From contig JAUVIS010000008.1 in assembly GCA_030592635.1 (NCBI GenBank), forward strand, positions 1-34,083: a DNA stretch of 34,083 nt. Reading direction: 5' to 3'. Made by a program: the position numbers and the translations under genes. Below, piece after piece: positions 22,545-31,791 of this stretch. A model generated the notes under the pieces. That model was not told where the DNA came from, searched no databases, and worked only from the letters and a program-made list of their open reading frames with translations. The DNA is from Candidatus Fermentibacteraceae bacterium. GTDB taxonomy: Bacteria > Fermentibacterota > Fermentibacteria > Fermentibacterales > JCC-6. How positions within the stretch are numbered: position 1 is the stretch's first letter; every line of letters starts with the position of its first letter.

Positions 22545-24779
22545 TCAGAAGGATGCCCCCATCTGGAAATGCGGTTCCCAGCCGGGCTCCGGTCCATCAA
22601 AACCATATGCGTAATCCAGCCCCATAACACCAAGCATGGGAATTTCCACCCTGATACCCAGACCGGCTCCACGGTTCATAGATGACAGATCCACATCAGA
22701 CCAGCTCTCCCATGTATTGCCGACATCTGTAAAAACAGCAAGCTGAAGCTGATCAATGATTCTGCACCTGTACTCCGCGCTGAGGATGAGCATCGTTCTA
22801 CCGCCAACAGTCTCATATCCGTCCACAGCGTTTATCTCCCTGCTGCCATAGCCTCTTACGCCGTAGAACCCGGTTCCACCCAGCTGGAACAATTCGTATG
22901 CAGGCGGAGTCTCCCCGCCAAAACCGGCAATTGTTCCCATTCTTCCACCGAGGGTAAGGAAGAATTTCCACCATACAGGAACATGCCATGTGGAATCAAA
23001 GAGGTATTTCTGAAATCCTATATCTCCACCAAGAACCCCCCCTGTAAGATCCAGGCTGACCGTGTTCTTTGATCCTTCGCCGGGAAATATTCTTCTGTCC
23101 TGACTGTCCCGTGTTAAAGACAGCCTTACGGAGCTGTCCCACCGGGGCCAGTCTGTATCGCGAAGACTGTAGTAGTAACTATCGGAGTCATCTGTTATGT
23201 CGAACACATCAACCTTTTCAAGAGTGTACCTGATCGAGGCTGAGGTAAAATCAATCCACGGCAGAGGACGGCCTACAACAACAGAGCCTCCAGTGCGTCT
23301 TCTATCATATTCGCTGTAATTGCTGGTTGTGTGATAGAGCTCGCCACCAAGTGTCAATGGTGTATCGCGGAACCAGGGCTCTGTAAAGCTGAGTTTGATA
23401 TTCTGTACGGTTTTTGAGAACTCATAAGTCGTGCCGAGATTCTGCCCCCGTCCGAAAAAGTTTGTTTCAGCCACTTCAAGGTAGCCGCTGAAACCGTCTG
23501 TGGCACTGTAGTTGGCGCCAATTCCGAATTTCCCGGTAGTTTTCTCATCAACCTCAAGAATCATATCCACATCGGGGGACCCCTCTATGGCGCGAAAATC
23601 AGGAATAACATCAGTAAAGTAGTTGAGGTAATACACATTCCTCAGTGAACGCATCAGAGCGGATCTTCTGAAAAGATCCCCGGGAACTACGGTAAGCTGT
23701 CGGCGTATAACATTATCAAAGGTACGGGTATTCCCGATAATCTCTACCTCACGGATGTGAGCCCTCTCCCCCTCCTCAACAGCAAAATGGATGTTCACGA
23801 TTGAGTCAGCCGCGGAGGACGACTCCATCAGGGGAGAGACACCGGCATAAAAGTACCCGCGATCCTGATAAGCGGAGTAAAGGGTCTCAAGGGTCTTGTC
23901 CAGATCCTTGATTGAATATGCCTCGCCATATTCCATCTCACTGAAGGATAACAGCAGAGAATCAGACAACTCAATATTTCCACTTACAGAAACATCCCCG
24001 AATACCTTGTACGAGCCCTCATGTATTGAAATATCAATGTGGAAATGATCATCATCAGGAAGAAGATATCTATCAGTACCGGTGACCGCGGCATCCGGAT
24101 AACCGTGATTGTGGTAATACTCTGCGATTCGATCAAGATCTTCCTCGAATTCTTCCGGCTTCAGCTTGCCGCTTCTCCAGAAGCTGTCCTGTTTCGTCTT
24201 CATCTCACCGCGAAGCTTTTCATCCGGGAAGACGGAGTTACCGGAAAACGCTATTTCCCCGACGCGGACATCCGGCCCCTCATCGCATACAAATACAAGT
24301 GTGCGCCGACCATCCGCGTCAGGTTCGTTCCAGCGATGGGTCACTGTGGCAAGATGACGGTTCTTCCCGGAGAACATACCCTGAATCAGATCAACTGCCC
24401 GATCAATATCATTGAGGGAAACTGTCTGGCCCGGAAATATCGCCAGCGTGTCAACCAGATCACCCTCGTTCAAACATCCTGAATTTTCTATTTCCAGGCT
24501 GGACAGGACGGGGTTCTCACTTACCTTTACTGTAAAATCAGCGCTGCCTCCGGTTGAGTCGGCAAGAACCTCAATGTCAGTAAAATAACCCAGACTGAAG
24601 AGATCCCTGACTCCCTGCGGGAGGGTCGACGGGAGAAATACACTGCCGGAGGAGAGACCAAGCGTCCGGATTATCAATGAATCTGAGACATAGGTGTTAC
24701 CCTCTACCGTAACACTGGAAACAGGAATGGGAAATGCCACTCCGACCAGTATGAAAAACAGAAAAACAGTTAGTTTCAT
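22545..24779 (-). CDS. bamA: Outer-membrane protein assembly factor BamA (Omp85)
   Basis: 744 residues. Signal peptide (about 1-21) with SVTVEGNTYVSDSLI starting the first of five POTRA domains, which continue to about residue 415 (for example VGEIAFSGNSVFPDEKL and IREVEIIGNTRTFDNVI). A 16-strand barrel follows from about 425 to the terminal Phe (FQMGASF). The barrel-lumen motif VRGY is at 641-644. It inserts beta-barrel proteins, here probably including the SprA-like and CsgG-like proteins. Its ATG overlaps the clpC stop as ATGA, tying expression to a protease chaperone. No other Bam lipoprotein gene is in the window. Confidence 0.95.
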   Translation of the reverse strand: MKLTVFLFFILVGVAFPIPVSSVTVEGNTYVSDSLIIRTLGLSSGSVFLPSTLPQGVRDLFSLGYFTDIEVLADSTGGSADFTVKVSENPVLSSLEIENSGCLNEGDLVDTLAIFPGQTVSLNDIDRAVDLIQGMFSGKNRHLATVTHRWNEPDADGRRTLVFVCDEGPDVRVGEIAFSGNSVFPDEKLRGEMKTKQDSFWRSGKLKPEEFEEDLDRIAEYYHNHGYPDAAVTGTDRYLLPDDDHFHIDISIHEGSYKVFGDVSVSGNIELSDSLLLSFSEMEYGEAYSIKDLDKTLETLYSAYQDRGYFYAGVSPLMESSSAADSIVNIHFAVEEGERAHIREVEIIGNTRTFDNVIRRQLTVVPGDLFRRSALMRSLRNVYYLNYFTDVIPDFRAIEGSPDVDMILEVDEKTTGKFGIGANYSATDGFSGYLEVAETNFFGRGQNLGTTYEFSKTVQNIKLSFTEPWFRDTPLTLGGELYHTTSNYSEYDRRRTGGSVVVGRPLPWIDFTSASIRYTLEKVDVFDITDDSDSYYYSLRDTDWPRWDSSVRLSLTRDSQDRRIFPGEGSKNTVSLDLTGGVLGGDIGFQKYLFDSTWHVPVWWKFFLTLGGRMGTIAGFGGETPPAYELFQLGGTGFYGVRGYGSREINAVDGYETVGGRTMLILSAEYRCRIIDQLQLAVFTDVGNTWESWSDVDLSSMNRGAGLGIRVEIPMLGVMGLDYAYGFDGPEPGWEPHFQMGASF

Positions 24780-27205
24780 ACATTCACCTCCACAGCTGAA
24801 CAGTGAACCCTCTCTTCATCTGCAGAGGCAAATGAAAGAATGTCACCGTTCCGCCTGGCGCTGACTTTTCTGCCTCCGGAGAGTTCCCCGGAAACAAGTA
24901 AATCTGTAAGAGGATCTTCAAGAAGTCTCTGGATTGTTCTTCGCAGATGCCTGGCGCCCGCTTCGCGGCTGAAACCGCTTTCTGCCAGAAGGTCAAGAGC
25001 TTCATTTTCGATCACAAGTTCTATATCCAGTTCCTGCAATCTTGCCAGAATCTCCGCAAGCTGCATTTTTACGATCTTTCTTATATCATCCATGCCCAGA
25101 GAATTAAAAACTATCACGCTGTCCAGCCTGTTCATGAATTCAGGGGGAAAGAGTGACCTGGCGGAATCCAGTACGGCAGTTGCTTCCGACTCCGGGTTGT
25201 CTCTTAGAAATCCGACTGTTCCGCTGCTGCCTGTACTGTGATGTGAAAGATTGCCGGTCATGATGATTATGGTGTTACTGAAGTCGATCTTTCTTCCGTA
25301 GCTGTCAGTCATGGTTCCGTAGTCCATAACCTGCAGGAGCATATTGTACACATCGGAGTGAGCCTTCTCTATTTCATCAAGCAGAACCACAGAGTAGGGC
25401 CTTCTGCGAACCTTCTCTGTGAGCTGACCGCCATCATTGTAGCCGACATATCCCGGTGGCGCACCCACCAGTCTTGATCCGGAGAAGCCCTCTCTGTACT
25501 CTGACATATCAATGCGGATCAACGCGTTTTTATCTCCGAATACCTGTTCCGCGAGAATTCTCGCTGTCTCTGTCTTCCCTACGCCGGAGGGTCCGAGGAA
25601 AAGAAAGCAGCCGGTGGGTCTTCTATCGCTCCGGAGTCCAACGCGGCTTCTCCTTATAGCATTGGCTATGAGCTTTATTGCCGGTTCCTGACCGACTATT
25701 CCTCTTGTCATACGATCTTCAAGATCAGCAAGCCGGACAGTTTCACTTTCACCCACTCTGCTGATGGGAATCCCTGTCATTTCCGCGACAACCGCAGCCA
25801 CATCATCCTGAGAAATCTCCACAGGCGGCAGGCTGTCAATCCAGTGGTTGCGGGAGTCTTCAAGTGCCTTCTCCAGTCGGAGAACTTCCTCGCTGAGTCT
25901 GGATACTTCTTTGAGGTTTCGCTTTTCTCCCGCTGCATCCACCGCATACCTCATGGCGAACAGTCTGTCATGAAGTTCAATCAGTGACTCGGGCGGACTT
26001 GATGCTCTGGCGTGAGCTCTGGCACCGGATTCATCCATAACATCTATTGCCTTGTCAGGCAGGTGTCTTCCACTGATGTACCTGTGAGCCAGAATTGCGC
26101 AGCTCTTAAGACTTTCGGGAGGGAATACCGCATTGTGATGCTGCTGATACCTGTCCTTCAGCCCTTCAAGTATCTCCAGTGTCAATTCCACAGAAGGGGG
26201 ATCAACCGGCACAGGCTGAAATCTTCGTTCAAGGGCTCCATCCTTCTCTATCCTTCTTCTGTACTCGTCAAGAGTGGTAGCGCCTATGCACTGAAATTCA
26301 CCCCTGGCAAGGGCCGGTTTCAGCAGATTTGCCGCATCAATAGCTCCCTCTGCCCCCCCGGCGCCAACAATGGAGTGTACCTCATCAATAAATAGAATAA
26401 CATTACCGTCTTTGCGAATTTCTCTAAGCAGAGCCTTCAGGCGTTCTTCGAACTGTCCCCTGTATTTTGTGCCGGCAAGAACAGAGGCCATGTCCAGTGC
26501 CATTATCCTCTTGCCGTAAAGAGGCAGGGGAACCCTGCCTGTAAGAATCCTTAAGGCAAGTCCCTCCACTATGGCTGTTTTTCCTACTCCGGGTTCTCCT
26601 ATGAGAACAGGATTGGACTTTTTCCTTCGGCACAGAACCTGAACAATTCTATCAATTTCACTGGATCTGCCTATCACAGGATCAAGCCCGCCCTCCGACC
26701 CGAGAAGAGTAAGATCACGGCAGAAGTATTCCAGGGCGGAAGTTGCCTTTTCCGGTTCAGGAGATCGCTTGTTCCCCGCCGCTTTCACGGCTTCCTGCAG
26801 CTTGTCGTAGTTAACTCCGTACTGCCAGAGCAGTGCTGATGATCCGCTGTCAATCCTGGCCAGTGCCAGAAGAAGATGTTCACTGGAAATGGAGACTGCA
26901 TCCAGTTTCGCTGCCTGAGTTTTGGCGTCCGCAAGGATGGATCTTGAGCGAGGGCTCCATGTGAGATTTGTTCTGTCTATGCTGCTGGAAACCGGGCCAT
27001 TGCGCAGATTGGCTCTGAGATGCGAACGCATCTCCCCGGTCTTCACGCCAAGCCCTCTCAAGAGAGCAGCGGCCCCGGAGCCGTCAATACTGAGAATAGC
27101 ATAAAGAATAAATTCGCTGCCTATTTCTCTTCTGCCGGAGCGGGCAGCTTCCGCCCTTGCTTCAATAAGAGCCTTCCTGGCTCGGTCAGTATACTGTTCA
27201 GGCAA
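24776..27205 (-). CDS. clpC: ClpC-type AAA+ unfoldase (Clp protease ATP-binding subunit)
   Basis: 809 residues. N domain with two Clp repeats (1-145), D1 with Walker A GEPGVGKT (203-210) and Walker B LFIDEV (271-276), a short ClpC-sized coiled-coil middle domain (about 405-460), then D2 with Walker A GPSGVGKT (538-545) and Walker B VVLLDEIEKAH (606-616). A VGF tripeptide at 664-666 fits the ClpP-docking loop, so it should work with ClpP rather than as a ClpB disaggregase. The start is TTG at 27205 with AAGGGGG six bases upstream. It opens the envelope operon and overlaps bamA by 4 nt. ClpP itself is not in the window. Confidence 0.93.
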   Translation of the reverse strand: MPEQYTDRARKALIEARAEAARSGRREIGSEFILYAILSIDGSGAAALLRGLGVKTGEMRSHLRANLRNGPVSSSIDRTNLTWSPRSRSILADAKTQAAKLDAVSISSEHLLLALARIDSGSSALLWQYGVNYDKLQEAVKAAGNKRSPEPEKATSALEYFCRDLTLLGSEGGLDPVIGRSSEIDRIVQVLCRRKKSNPVLIGEPGVGKTAIVEGLALRILTGRVPLPLYGKRIMALDMASVLAGTKYRGQFEERLKALLREIRKDGNVILFIDEVHSIVGAGGAEGAIDAANLLKPALARGEFQCIGATTLDEYRRRIEKDGALERRFQPVPVDPPSVELTLEILEGLKDRYQQHHNAVFPPESLKSCAILAHRYISGRHLPDKAIDVMDESGARAHARASSPPESLIELHDRLFAMRYAVDAAGEKRNLKEVSRLSEEVLRLEKALEDSRNHWIDSLPPVEISQDDVAAVVAEMTGIPISRVGESETVRLADLEDRMTRGIVGQEPAIKLIANAIRRSRVGLRSDRRPTGCFLFLGPSGVGKTETARILAEQVFGDKNALIRIDMSEYREGFSGSRLVGAPPGYVGYNDGGQLTEKVRRRPYSVVLLDEIEKAHSDVYNMLLQVMDYGTMTDSYGRKIDFSNTIIIMTGNLSHHSTGSSGTVGFLRDNPESEATAVLDSARSLFPPEFMNRLDSVIVFNSLGMDDIRKIVKMQLAEILARLQELDIELVIENEALDLLAESGFSREAGARHLRRTIQRLLEDPLTDLLVSGELSGGRKVSARRNGDILSFASADEERVHCSAVEVNV

Positions 27206-27253
27206 GAATGCCCCCTTCTATCGTCTTCACCGGAGAATTGAATTGATCCATGG

Positions 27254-27262
27254 AATATAGCA
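27254..27262 (-). promoter_or_regulatory. Possible extended -10 element for the clpC-bamA-lpx operon
   Basis: On the reverse strand TGC TATATT (27254-27262) closely resembles the lptF element (TGC TATAAT). No good -35 is present. Transcription would start near 27248, about 43 bases before the clpC TTG. A 7-base inverted repeat TGAATTG/CAATTCA (27239-27245 and 27261-27267) flanks it. Confidence 0.45.
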
Positions 27263-27293
27263 ATTCATTTCCTTCCCGGATAGCATTTTTATC

Positions 27294-27980
27294 TTACTTG
27301 ACTTCTCTCAAAACACCTGAACCAAGGGAAAACCTTCGATGAACCGCTGAAGCAAGATCCTGACTGTGAGTAGCCAGAAGAAATGATCGGCTTCCCTCTT
27401 CGGCCAGTTCCATTATCAGTTTTTCCACTCCCGCACTCGTATCGGCATCAAGATTTCCCGTGGGCTCATCAGCCAGAACTATGTCCGGCTTCATTATTAT
27501 AGCTCTTGCAATGGCGGCTCTCTGCTTTTCTCCGCCCGACACTCTGGATGGAAAATGCGATGCCCTGTGGATGATTCCCACTCTCTCCAGAAGCCTGTCT
27601 GCCTTTCCAGAGGCCTCTTCGCTGCTCTCCCCGGCAATCAGACACGGCATCATCACATTCTCCTTCAGTGTAAACTCCTCAAGAAGGTGATGAAACTGAA
27701 AGACAAAACCGATCTTTCTGTTCCTGAGTTCCGCTCTTTTCCGGCTGCTTAATGCCCAGCCATTCTCACCGCAGATAAGCACTTTTCCTCTGTCCGGTCT
27801 TTCAAGAAGACCCAGAGCATGCAGCAGTGTACTCTTGCCCGAGCCGCTGGGTCCCGTTACCGCCACAACCTCACCGATTTTGATTGTAATATCCGCGCCT
27901 CTCAGAACCTGAATGGAAGCATCTGCGCTGCCGTAAGAACGGTGAATATCAAATGCTGAAAGTACAATTTCCCTATTCAT
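27294..27980 (-). CDS. lolD: LolD-type ABC transporter ATPase
   Basis: 228 residues. Walker A GPSGSGKST (43-51), signature SGGEK (148-152), and Walker B IVLADEPTGNLD with the TGNLD extension typical of the LolD/MacB/FtsE group. With the adjacent permease it forms the complex that releases lipoproteins from the inner membrane for transfer to LolA. Its start overlaps the permease gene end by 8 nt. It is the last gene of the left-running operon from prfB-lysS. MacB-like export is the alternative, but the 4-helix permease with no fused ATPase and the envelope setting favour Lol. Confidence 0.88.
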   Translation of the reverse strand: MNREIVLSAFDIHRSYGSADASIQVLRGADITIKIGEVVAVTGPSGSGKSTLLHALGLLERPDRGKVLICGENGWALSSRKRAELRNRKIGFVFQFHHLLEEFTLKENVMMPCLIAGESSEEASGKADRLLERVGIIHRASHFPSRVSGGEKQRAAIARAIIMKPDIVLADEPTGNLDADTSAGVEKLIMELAEEGSRSFLLATHSQDLASAVHRRFSLGSGVLREVK

Positions 27981-29169
27981 ATCTCAATGCTTCCGATGGC
28001 GAACGGGAGAGGGCGGAAAACGCCGGAAAAGTGGAAACAGCAAGACACACAAGAATTGTCAGCAGAGTTACAACAAGTGCTGTTGTCACGGGAAACACGC
28101 CAGGCAGTACATCTATCCAGTACACAGTTCCATCCAGTTTTATGGGAAAATATCTGTTAATCGTAAAAATCGAAATCCAGGAAAAAGCAAGACCTGTCAC
28201 AGCTCCACTGCCTCCCAGTAAAAAACCCCTGAGAATAGAAATGCGGAACACTCCCGAAGGAGGAAGCCCCATGGCTCTCATTACTCCGATATCCCGCCGG
28301 TGTTCCATCGCGATCATAGTGAGGGCACTTGAAAGATTCAGAAGAGCAACTACCGTAATCAGTGCAAGCACGATTGTCATCGCGGCTCTTTCCAGCCCGA
28401 GAGCCTTGAACAGATTGCCGTGAAAGGCAAGAAAAGGTATGCAGCTCATGTATACAGGCCAGCCGCCACCGGCATACTCCCTGTAAAGAGCAGAGTTCAA
28501 CAACTCTGATGCCTCTACCGGATCAGTGCCTTTTTCAACGAATGCCCCGAGGCTGGTCAGTTCTCCGTGGGCTCTGAAAATATCTCTGGCTGTATTCAGT
28601 GGAAGAATAACAAGGGAACTGTTGTACTCTTCCAGGCCGAAATCGGCAACACTGTCAACAGCAAGAGCCACTATTGTGTCCACCAGAACCCGACCCATTC
28701 CTGAAATTTCCACCCCGGCGGTAGAAGCGATTCTTATCTCATCCCCGGCAGTCACACCAAGTTCACGGGCCAGATCCATACCAATAGTCAATCCCGCATT
28801 GTTGCCGCCCCGCACCATAGCGCCTGATACGGTACCCGGCGCTCCGCTTACAACTGCCGGTTTCTCAAGCACGCCCTCAACACGGGTTATGCCCGGTATT
28901 TCGGAAGCAATGGACTGAACCGCTCCGAGGTCGAAATCATCCATGTGCCCGCCTCCGGGCAGATAGATATGCAATGGCGGATTCATGGCGGTAAGACCCG
29001 TGGCGACAGCCTCAGTGAAACCTCCCATAAATGCCTGAAGTATCACCAGAGCCGCAACACCAATGGCAACCCCCGCTATGGACAGAGCGCTTACCATTCT
29101 CACTACAGTGGAGTTGGCATCACTCCATACATGCCTTCGGGCAAGAGCCCACAACAGTTTCTGCTTCAT
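27973..29169 (-). CDS. lolC: LolC/LolE-family lipoprotein-releasing permease
   Basis: 398 residues. One N-terminal helix (about 24-50, SALSIAGVAIGVAALVILQA), a large periplasmic domain (about 55-265), then three helices (about 265-292, 315-342 and 358-385), the FtsX/MacB topology. The loop HRRDIGVMRAMGLPPSGVF between helices 2 and 3 is the FtsX-type coupling region. Only one permease gene is present, so the transporter may be a homodimer, as in bacteria with a single LolF-like subunit, or a second copy lies elsewhere. Its ATG overlaps the lysS stop as ATGA. Confidence 0.87.
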   Translation of the reverse strand: MKQKLLWALARRHVWSDANSTVVRMVSALSIAGVAIGVAALVILQAFMGGFTEAVATGLTAMNPPLHIYLPGGGHMDDFDLGAVQSIASEIPGITRVEGVLEKPAVVSGAPGTVSGAMVRGGNNAGLTIGMDLARELGVTAGDEIRIASTAGVEISGMGRVLVDTIVALAVDSVADFGLEEYNSSLVILPLNTARDIFRAHGELTSLGAFVEKGTDPVEASELLNSALYREYAGGGWPVYMSCIPFLAFHGNLFKALGLERAAMTIVLALITVVALLNLSSALTMIAMEHRRDIGVMRAMGLPPSGVFRISILRGFLLGGSGAVTGLAFSWISIFTINRYFPIKLDGTVYWIDVLPGVFPVTTALVVTLLTILVCLAVSTFPAFSALSRSPSEALRYE

Positions 29170-30632
29170 TTATCCCTTCGGAGATGGGGAAACAGAATTG
29201 TATCCCTGATATTCTTCGCGCCAGTAAGAATCATTACCAGTCGATCCACTCCGATACCGAGTCCGCCTGTGGGCGGCATTCCAACCTCAAGAGCGTAAAG
29301 GAATTCCTGATCCACAACACCTTTTCTATGCTGGCTCAACGCTGCCTGGTTCTCCAGAACCTCACGCTGATAGAGAGGATCATTCTGCTCACTGAAAGCA
29401 TTGCCAAGTTCCATACCCACAATAAATGGCTCGAATCTCTCGGTAATTCCGGGATCATCAGTCTTCTGTTTGGCAAGAGGAGAGAGTTCCACGGGGTAAT
29501 CAATTACAAAACTGGGTTGAATAAGATGTGGAGTTACATAGTGGTCAAAGAGTTTGTCCATAAGGGTAGGTCTGTCTGTAATGTCATCTCCAAGACCAAG
29601 ACTTTTAACAAGAGCAGAAAGTCGCTCTGTATCCCACTCGAAGAGCTCTTCCCCACTCTTCTCATGAAGAGTCGGAACAAAAGGAACTCTTTTGAAAGGC
29701 GGAGTAAGATCAACCTCATGACCACCGAACTCCACAACCGGCCAAACGCCTGCGGCCTTGGCCCCGGCTTCCACTATCTCCTCAAATCTCTTCATCATTC
29801 CGTTGTAATCTGTCCAGGCTTCGTAAATCTCAAGCTGAGTGAACTCCGGACTGTGAGTTCTGTCTATACCTTCATTCCTGAAATCTTTTCCTATTTCATA
29901 AACGCGGTGAATTCCACCTGATACAAGCCTCTTCAGGTAGAGTTCGGTTGCAATTCTCAGATAGCACTCTTCATCCAGAGAATTGTAGTGGCTGACAAAA
30001 GGATCAGCAGCCGCGCCTCCGTATATCTGCTGCAGTACAGGAGTTTCCACTTCAAGAAAGTCATCGGAATCAAGATAGTTTCTTATTGCGGAAACTATCC
30101 TGCTTCTTGCGATAAATCTGTTTTTTGAGGTCTCGTTCAGCACAAGGTCAATGCATCTGTGCCTGTAGATGAAGTCAGGATCGCTCACTGCGTCATGTAC
30201 CTCTCCATCGGCATCGGTCTTAACCACGGGCATGGGACGAACAGCCTTCGCAAGAAGCAGAAGTGTACCCACTCTTACAGACAGCTCACCGGTGCGAGTA
30301 ACAAAAAGAGCCCCGCTTACCCAGACAATGTCACCAAGATCCAGCTTTCCAAGAAGTTCCCACCCGGCCTCATCAAGATTCTTTTTATTGATGAAGAGCT
30401 GAATTCTTCCTGTCGGGTCTGTGATATCACAGAAAACGGTCTTCCCGTGCTTCCTTTTTGCCATAATTCTGCCGCTGGTGCAAAGCACCTCTTCAGTCTC
30501 CCCTGTAGAACGAAGAGCTTCCACGGGCAGCCTGTCGGGTGTACGGGCGGGATAAGGGGCAATGCCCATTTCCCTGATACCGGCAAGTTTTTCCAGCCGG
30601 TTGTCTATAAATTCATTTTCCTCAATTGCCAT
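29166..30632 (-). CDS. lysS: Lysyl-tRNA synthetase, class II
   Basis: 488 residues, normal length. OB-fold anticodon-binding domain (about 50-140), then the class II core: motif 2 FRNEG at 251-255 and motif 3 GGLGIGVDRL at 456-465. It charges tRNA-Lys with lysine in the cytoplasm. The prfB stop is one base away. Genomes that pair prfB and lysS are common (E. coli does), so this is a normal neighbourhood. The stop overlaps the LolC-like start by 4 nt, linking a translation gene to an envelope transporter. Confidence 0.96.
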   Translation of the reverse strand: MAIEENEFIDNRLEKLAGIREMGIAPYPARTPDRLPVEALRSTGETEEVLCTSGRIMAKRKHGKTVFCDITDPTGRIQLFINKKNLDEAGWELLGKLDLGDIVWVSGALFVTRTGELSVRVGTLLLLAKAVRPMPVVKTDADGEVHDAVSDPDFIYRHRCIDLVLNETSKNRFIARSRIVSAIRNYLDSDDFLEVETPVLQQIYGGAAADPFVSHYNSLDEECYLRIATELYLKRLVSGGIHRVYEIGKDFRNEGIDRTHSPEFTQLEIYEAWTDYNGMMKRFEEIVEAGAKAAGVWPVVEFGGHEVDLTPPFKRVPFVPTLHEKSGEELFEWDTERLSALVKSLGLGDDITDRPTLMDKLFDHYVTPHLIQPSFVIDYPVELSPLAKQKTDDPGITERFEPFIVGMELGNAFSEQNDPLYQREVLENQAALSQHRKGVVDQEFLYALEVGMPPTGGLGIGVDRLVMILTGAKNIRDTILFPHLRRDK

Positions 30633-30633
30633 G

Positions 30634-31732
30634 TTACTTGCTCTTTCTCAGGTATTCTTCTATGAATTCCTGGATATTCCCGCCAAGAAATCCTTCAACA
30701 TCGGAAATTTCACTGCCGGTTCTGTGATCCTTAACCATCTGGTACGGGTGGAGCACATAGGAGCGTATCTGGTGTCCCCATGAAACATCGCTTTTAGTGT
30801 TTTCCAGTTTCTCCCGTTCCTTCCGGCGCTTCTCTTCCTCCAGCTCATAAAGCCTGGCCCGAAGAACTTTCCATGCCAGCTCGCGGTTTCTGTGCTGACT
30901 TCTTTCATTCTGACAGGAAACAGCCACACCGGTTGGCAGATGGGTCAGTCGAACAGCACTGGAGGTTTTATTGATATGCTGCCCGCCGGCGCCACTGGCG
31001 CGGAAGACATCTGTTCTTACATCATCGGGGTTGATATCCACCTCAATGGAATCGTCCAGATCAGGCAGAGGAAAAACAGAGGCGAAGCTGGTATGTCTTC
31101 TGTTGCTCGGATCAAAGGGACTTCTCCGTACAAGCCGGTGAATGCCCTTCTCGGCGTGAAGATATCCGAAGGCATAGGGGCCCTTTACAGAAAGAACCGC
31201 CTCTCTCATGCCAACCGTATCGCCCGGTGATGTGTCCAGAACATTTACTTCAAAACCCTGTTTCTCCGCCCAGTAGATGTACATTTTCATGAGCATCTCT
31301 GTCCAGTCGTGACTGTCCACGCCACCGGCACCTGAGCGAACAGTGAGAATACAATCCGAGCTGTCATGCTCTCCTGAAAGCATCTGGCGGAACTCAAGCT
31401 GATCAAGGCTTTTTACAACCTCGCCCAGTCGAATCCCGGCATCCGTTCTGATACCGATATCATCCTCAAGCTCAAGAAGCTCAACAGCGGCGTCAAGGTC
31501 TTCCACCTTCACTGCGAGCTTTCCCAGAGGATCAGTCCAGTTCTGAATCTTTTTCAACTGCGCAATGGTCTCAAGAGCCTTGTTCCTGTTGTTCCAGAAG
31601 CCCTCTTTTGCCATTTCAAGTTCAAATTCTTTTTCTTTTTTTAAAAGGGTAACCAGGTCAAAGACGCTCCTTGAGCAGGCGAGCACGCTCTTCTGCCCCA
31701 CGGATCTCCGTGACAAGCTCTTCGTGTGTCAT
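30634..31732 (-). CDS. prfB: Peptide chain release factor 2 with programmed +1 frameshift
   Basis: Release factor reading UGA and UAA. Translation starts at the ATG at 31732 (GGAGG seven bases upstream, product MTHEELVTEIRGAEER...), reaches CTT as codon 24, meets in-frame TGA (31658-31660), and must slip +1 to GAC to continue for 341 more codons. The total is 365 residues, exactly the E. coli size. With that numbering SPF (stop recognition) is at 204-206 and GGQ (peptidyl-tRNA hydrolysis) at 249-251, one off from E. coli. A reading that ignores the shift gives a false N-terminus beginning around 31716. The frameshift makes RF2 limit its own synthesis. Confidence 0.96.
31657..31672 (-). promoter_or_regulatory. 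prfB recoding site (SD-like AAGGAG, CTT TGA C)
   Basis: On the reverse strand AAGGAG (31667-31672), three bases (CGT), then CTT TGA C. The spacing is identical to the E. coli site (AGGGGG TAT CTT TGA C): the internal Shine-Dalgarno pairs with the ribosome and drives slippage when RF2 is scarce. Confidence 0.95.
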
Positions 31733-31791
31733 TCTTCCTCCATAGCAGATAATAAGTGAGGGCGAATATAATACATTTCACTAATTCTTCC

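Noticed and set aside
29031-29921. 296-codon + strand frame opposite lysS and lolC
   Set aside because: It covers the coding strand of two genes with clear catalytic motifs on the other strand. It has no recognisable domain.
31660-31716. A prfB reading frame starting near 31716 with N-terminus MSRRSVGQKS
   Set aside because: It is the shifted frame read upstream of the recoding site. The true start is the ATG at 31732 with a good ribosome site, followed by the +1 frameshift.
31733-31791. Promoter for prfB around TATTATATT
   Set aside because: The region is AT-rich and has -10-like strings, but no -35 or proper extended -10 could be found.
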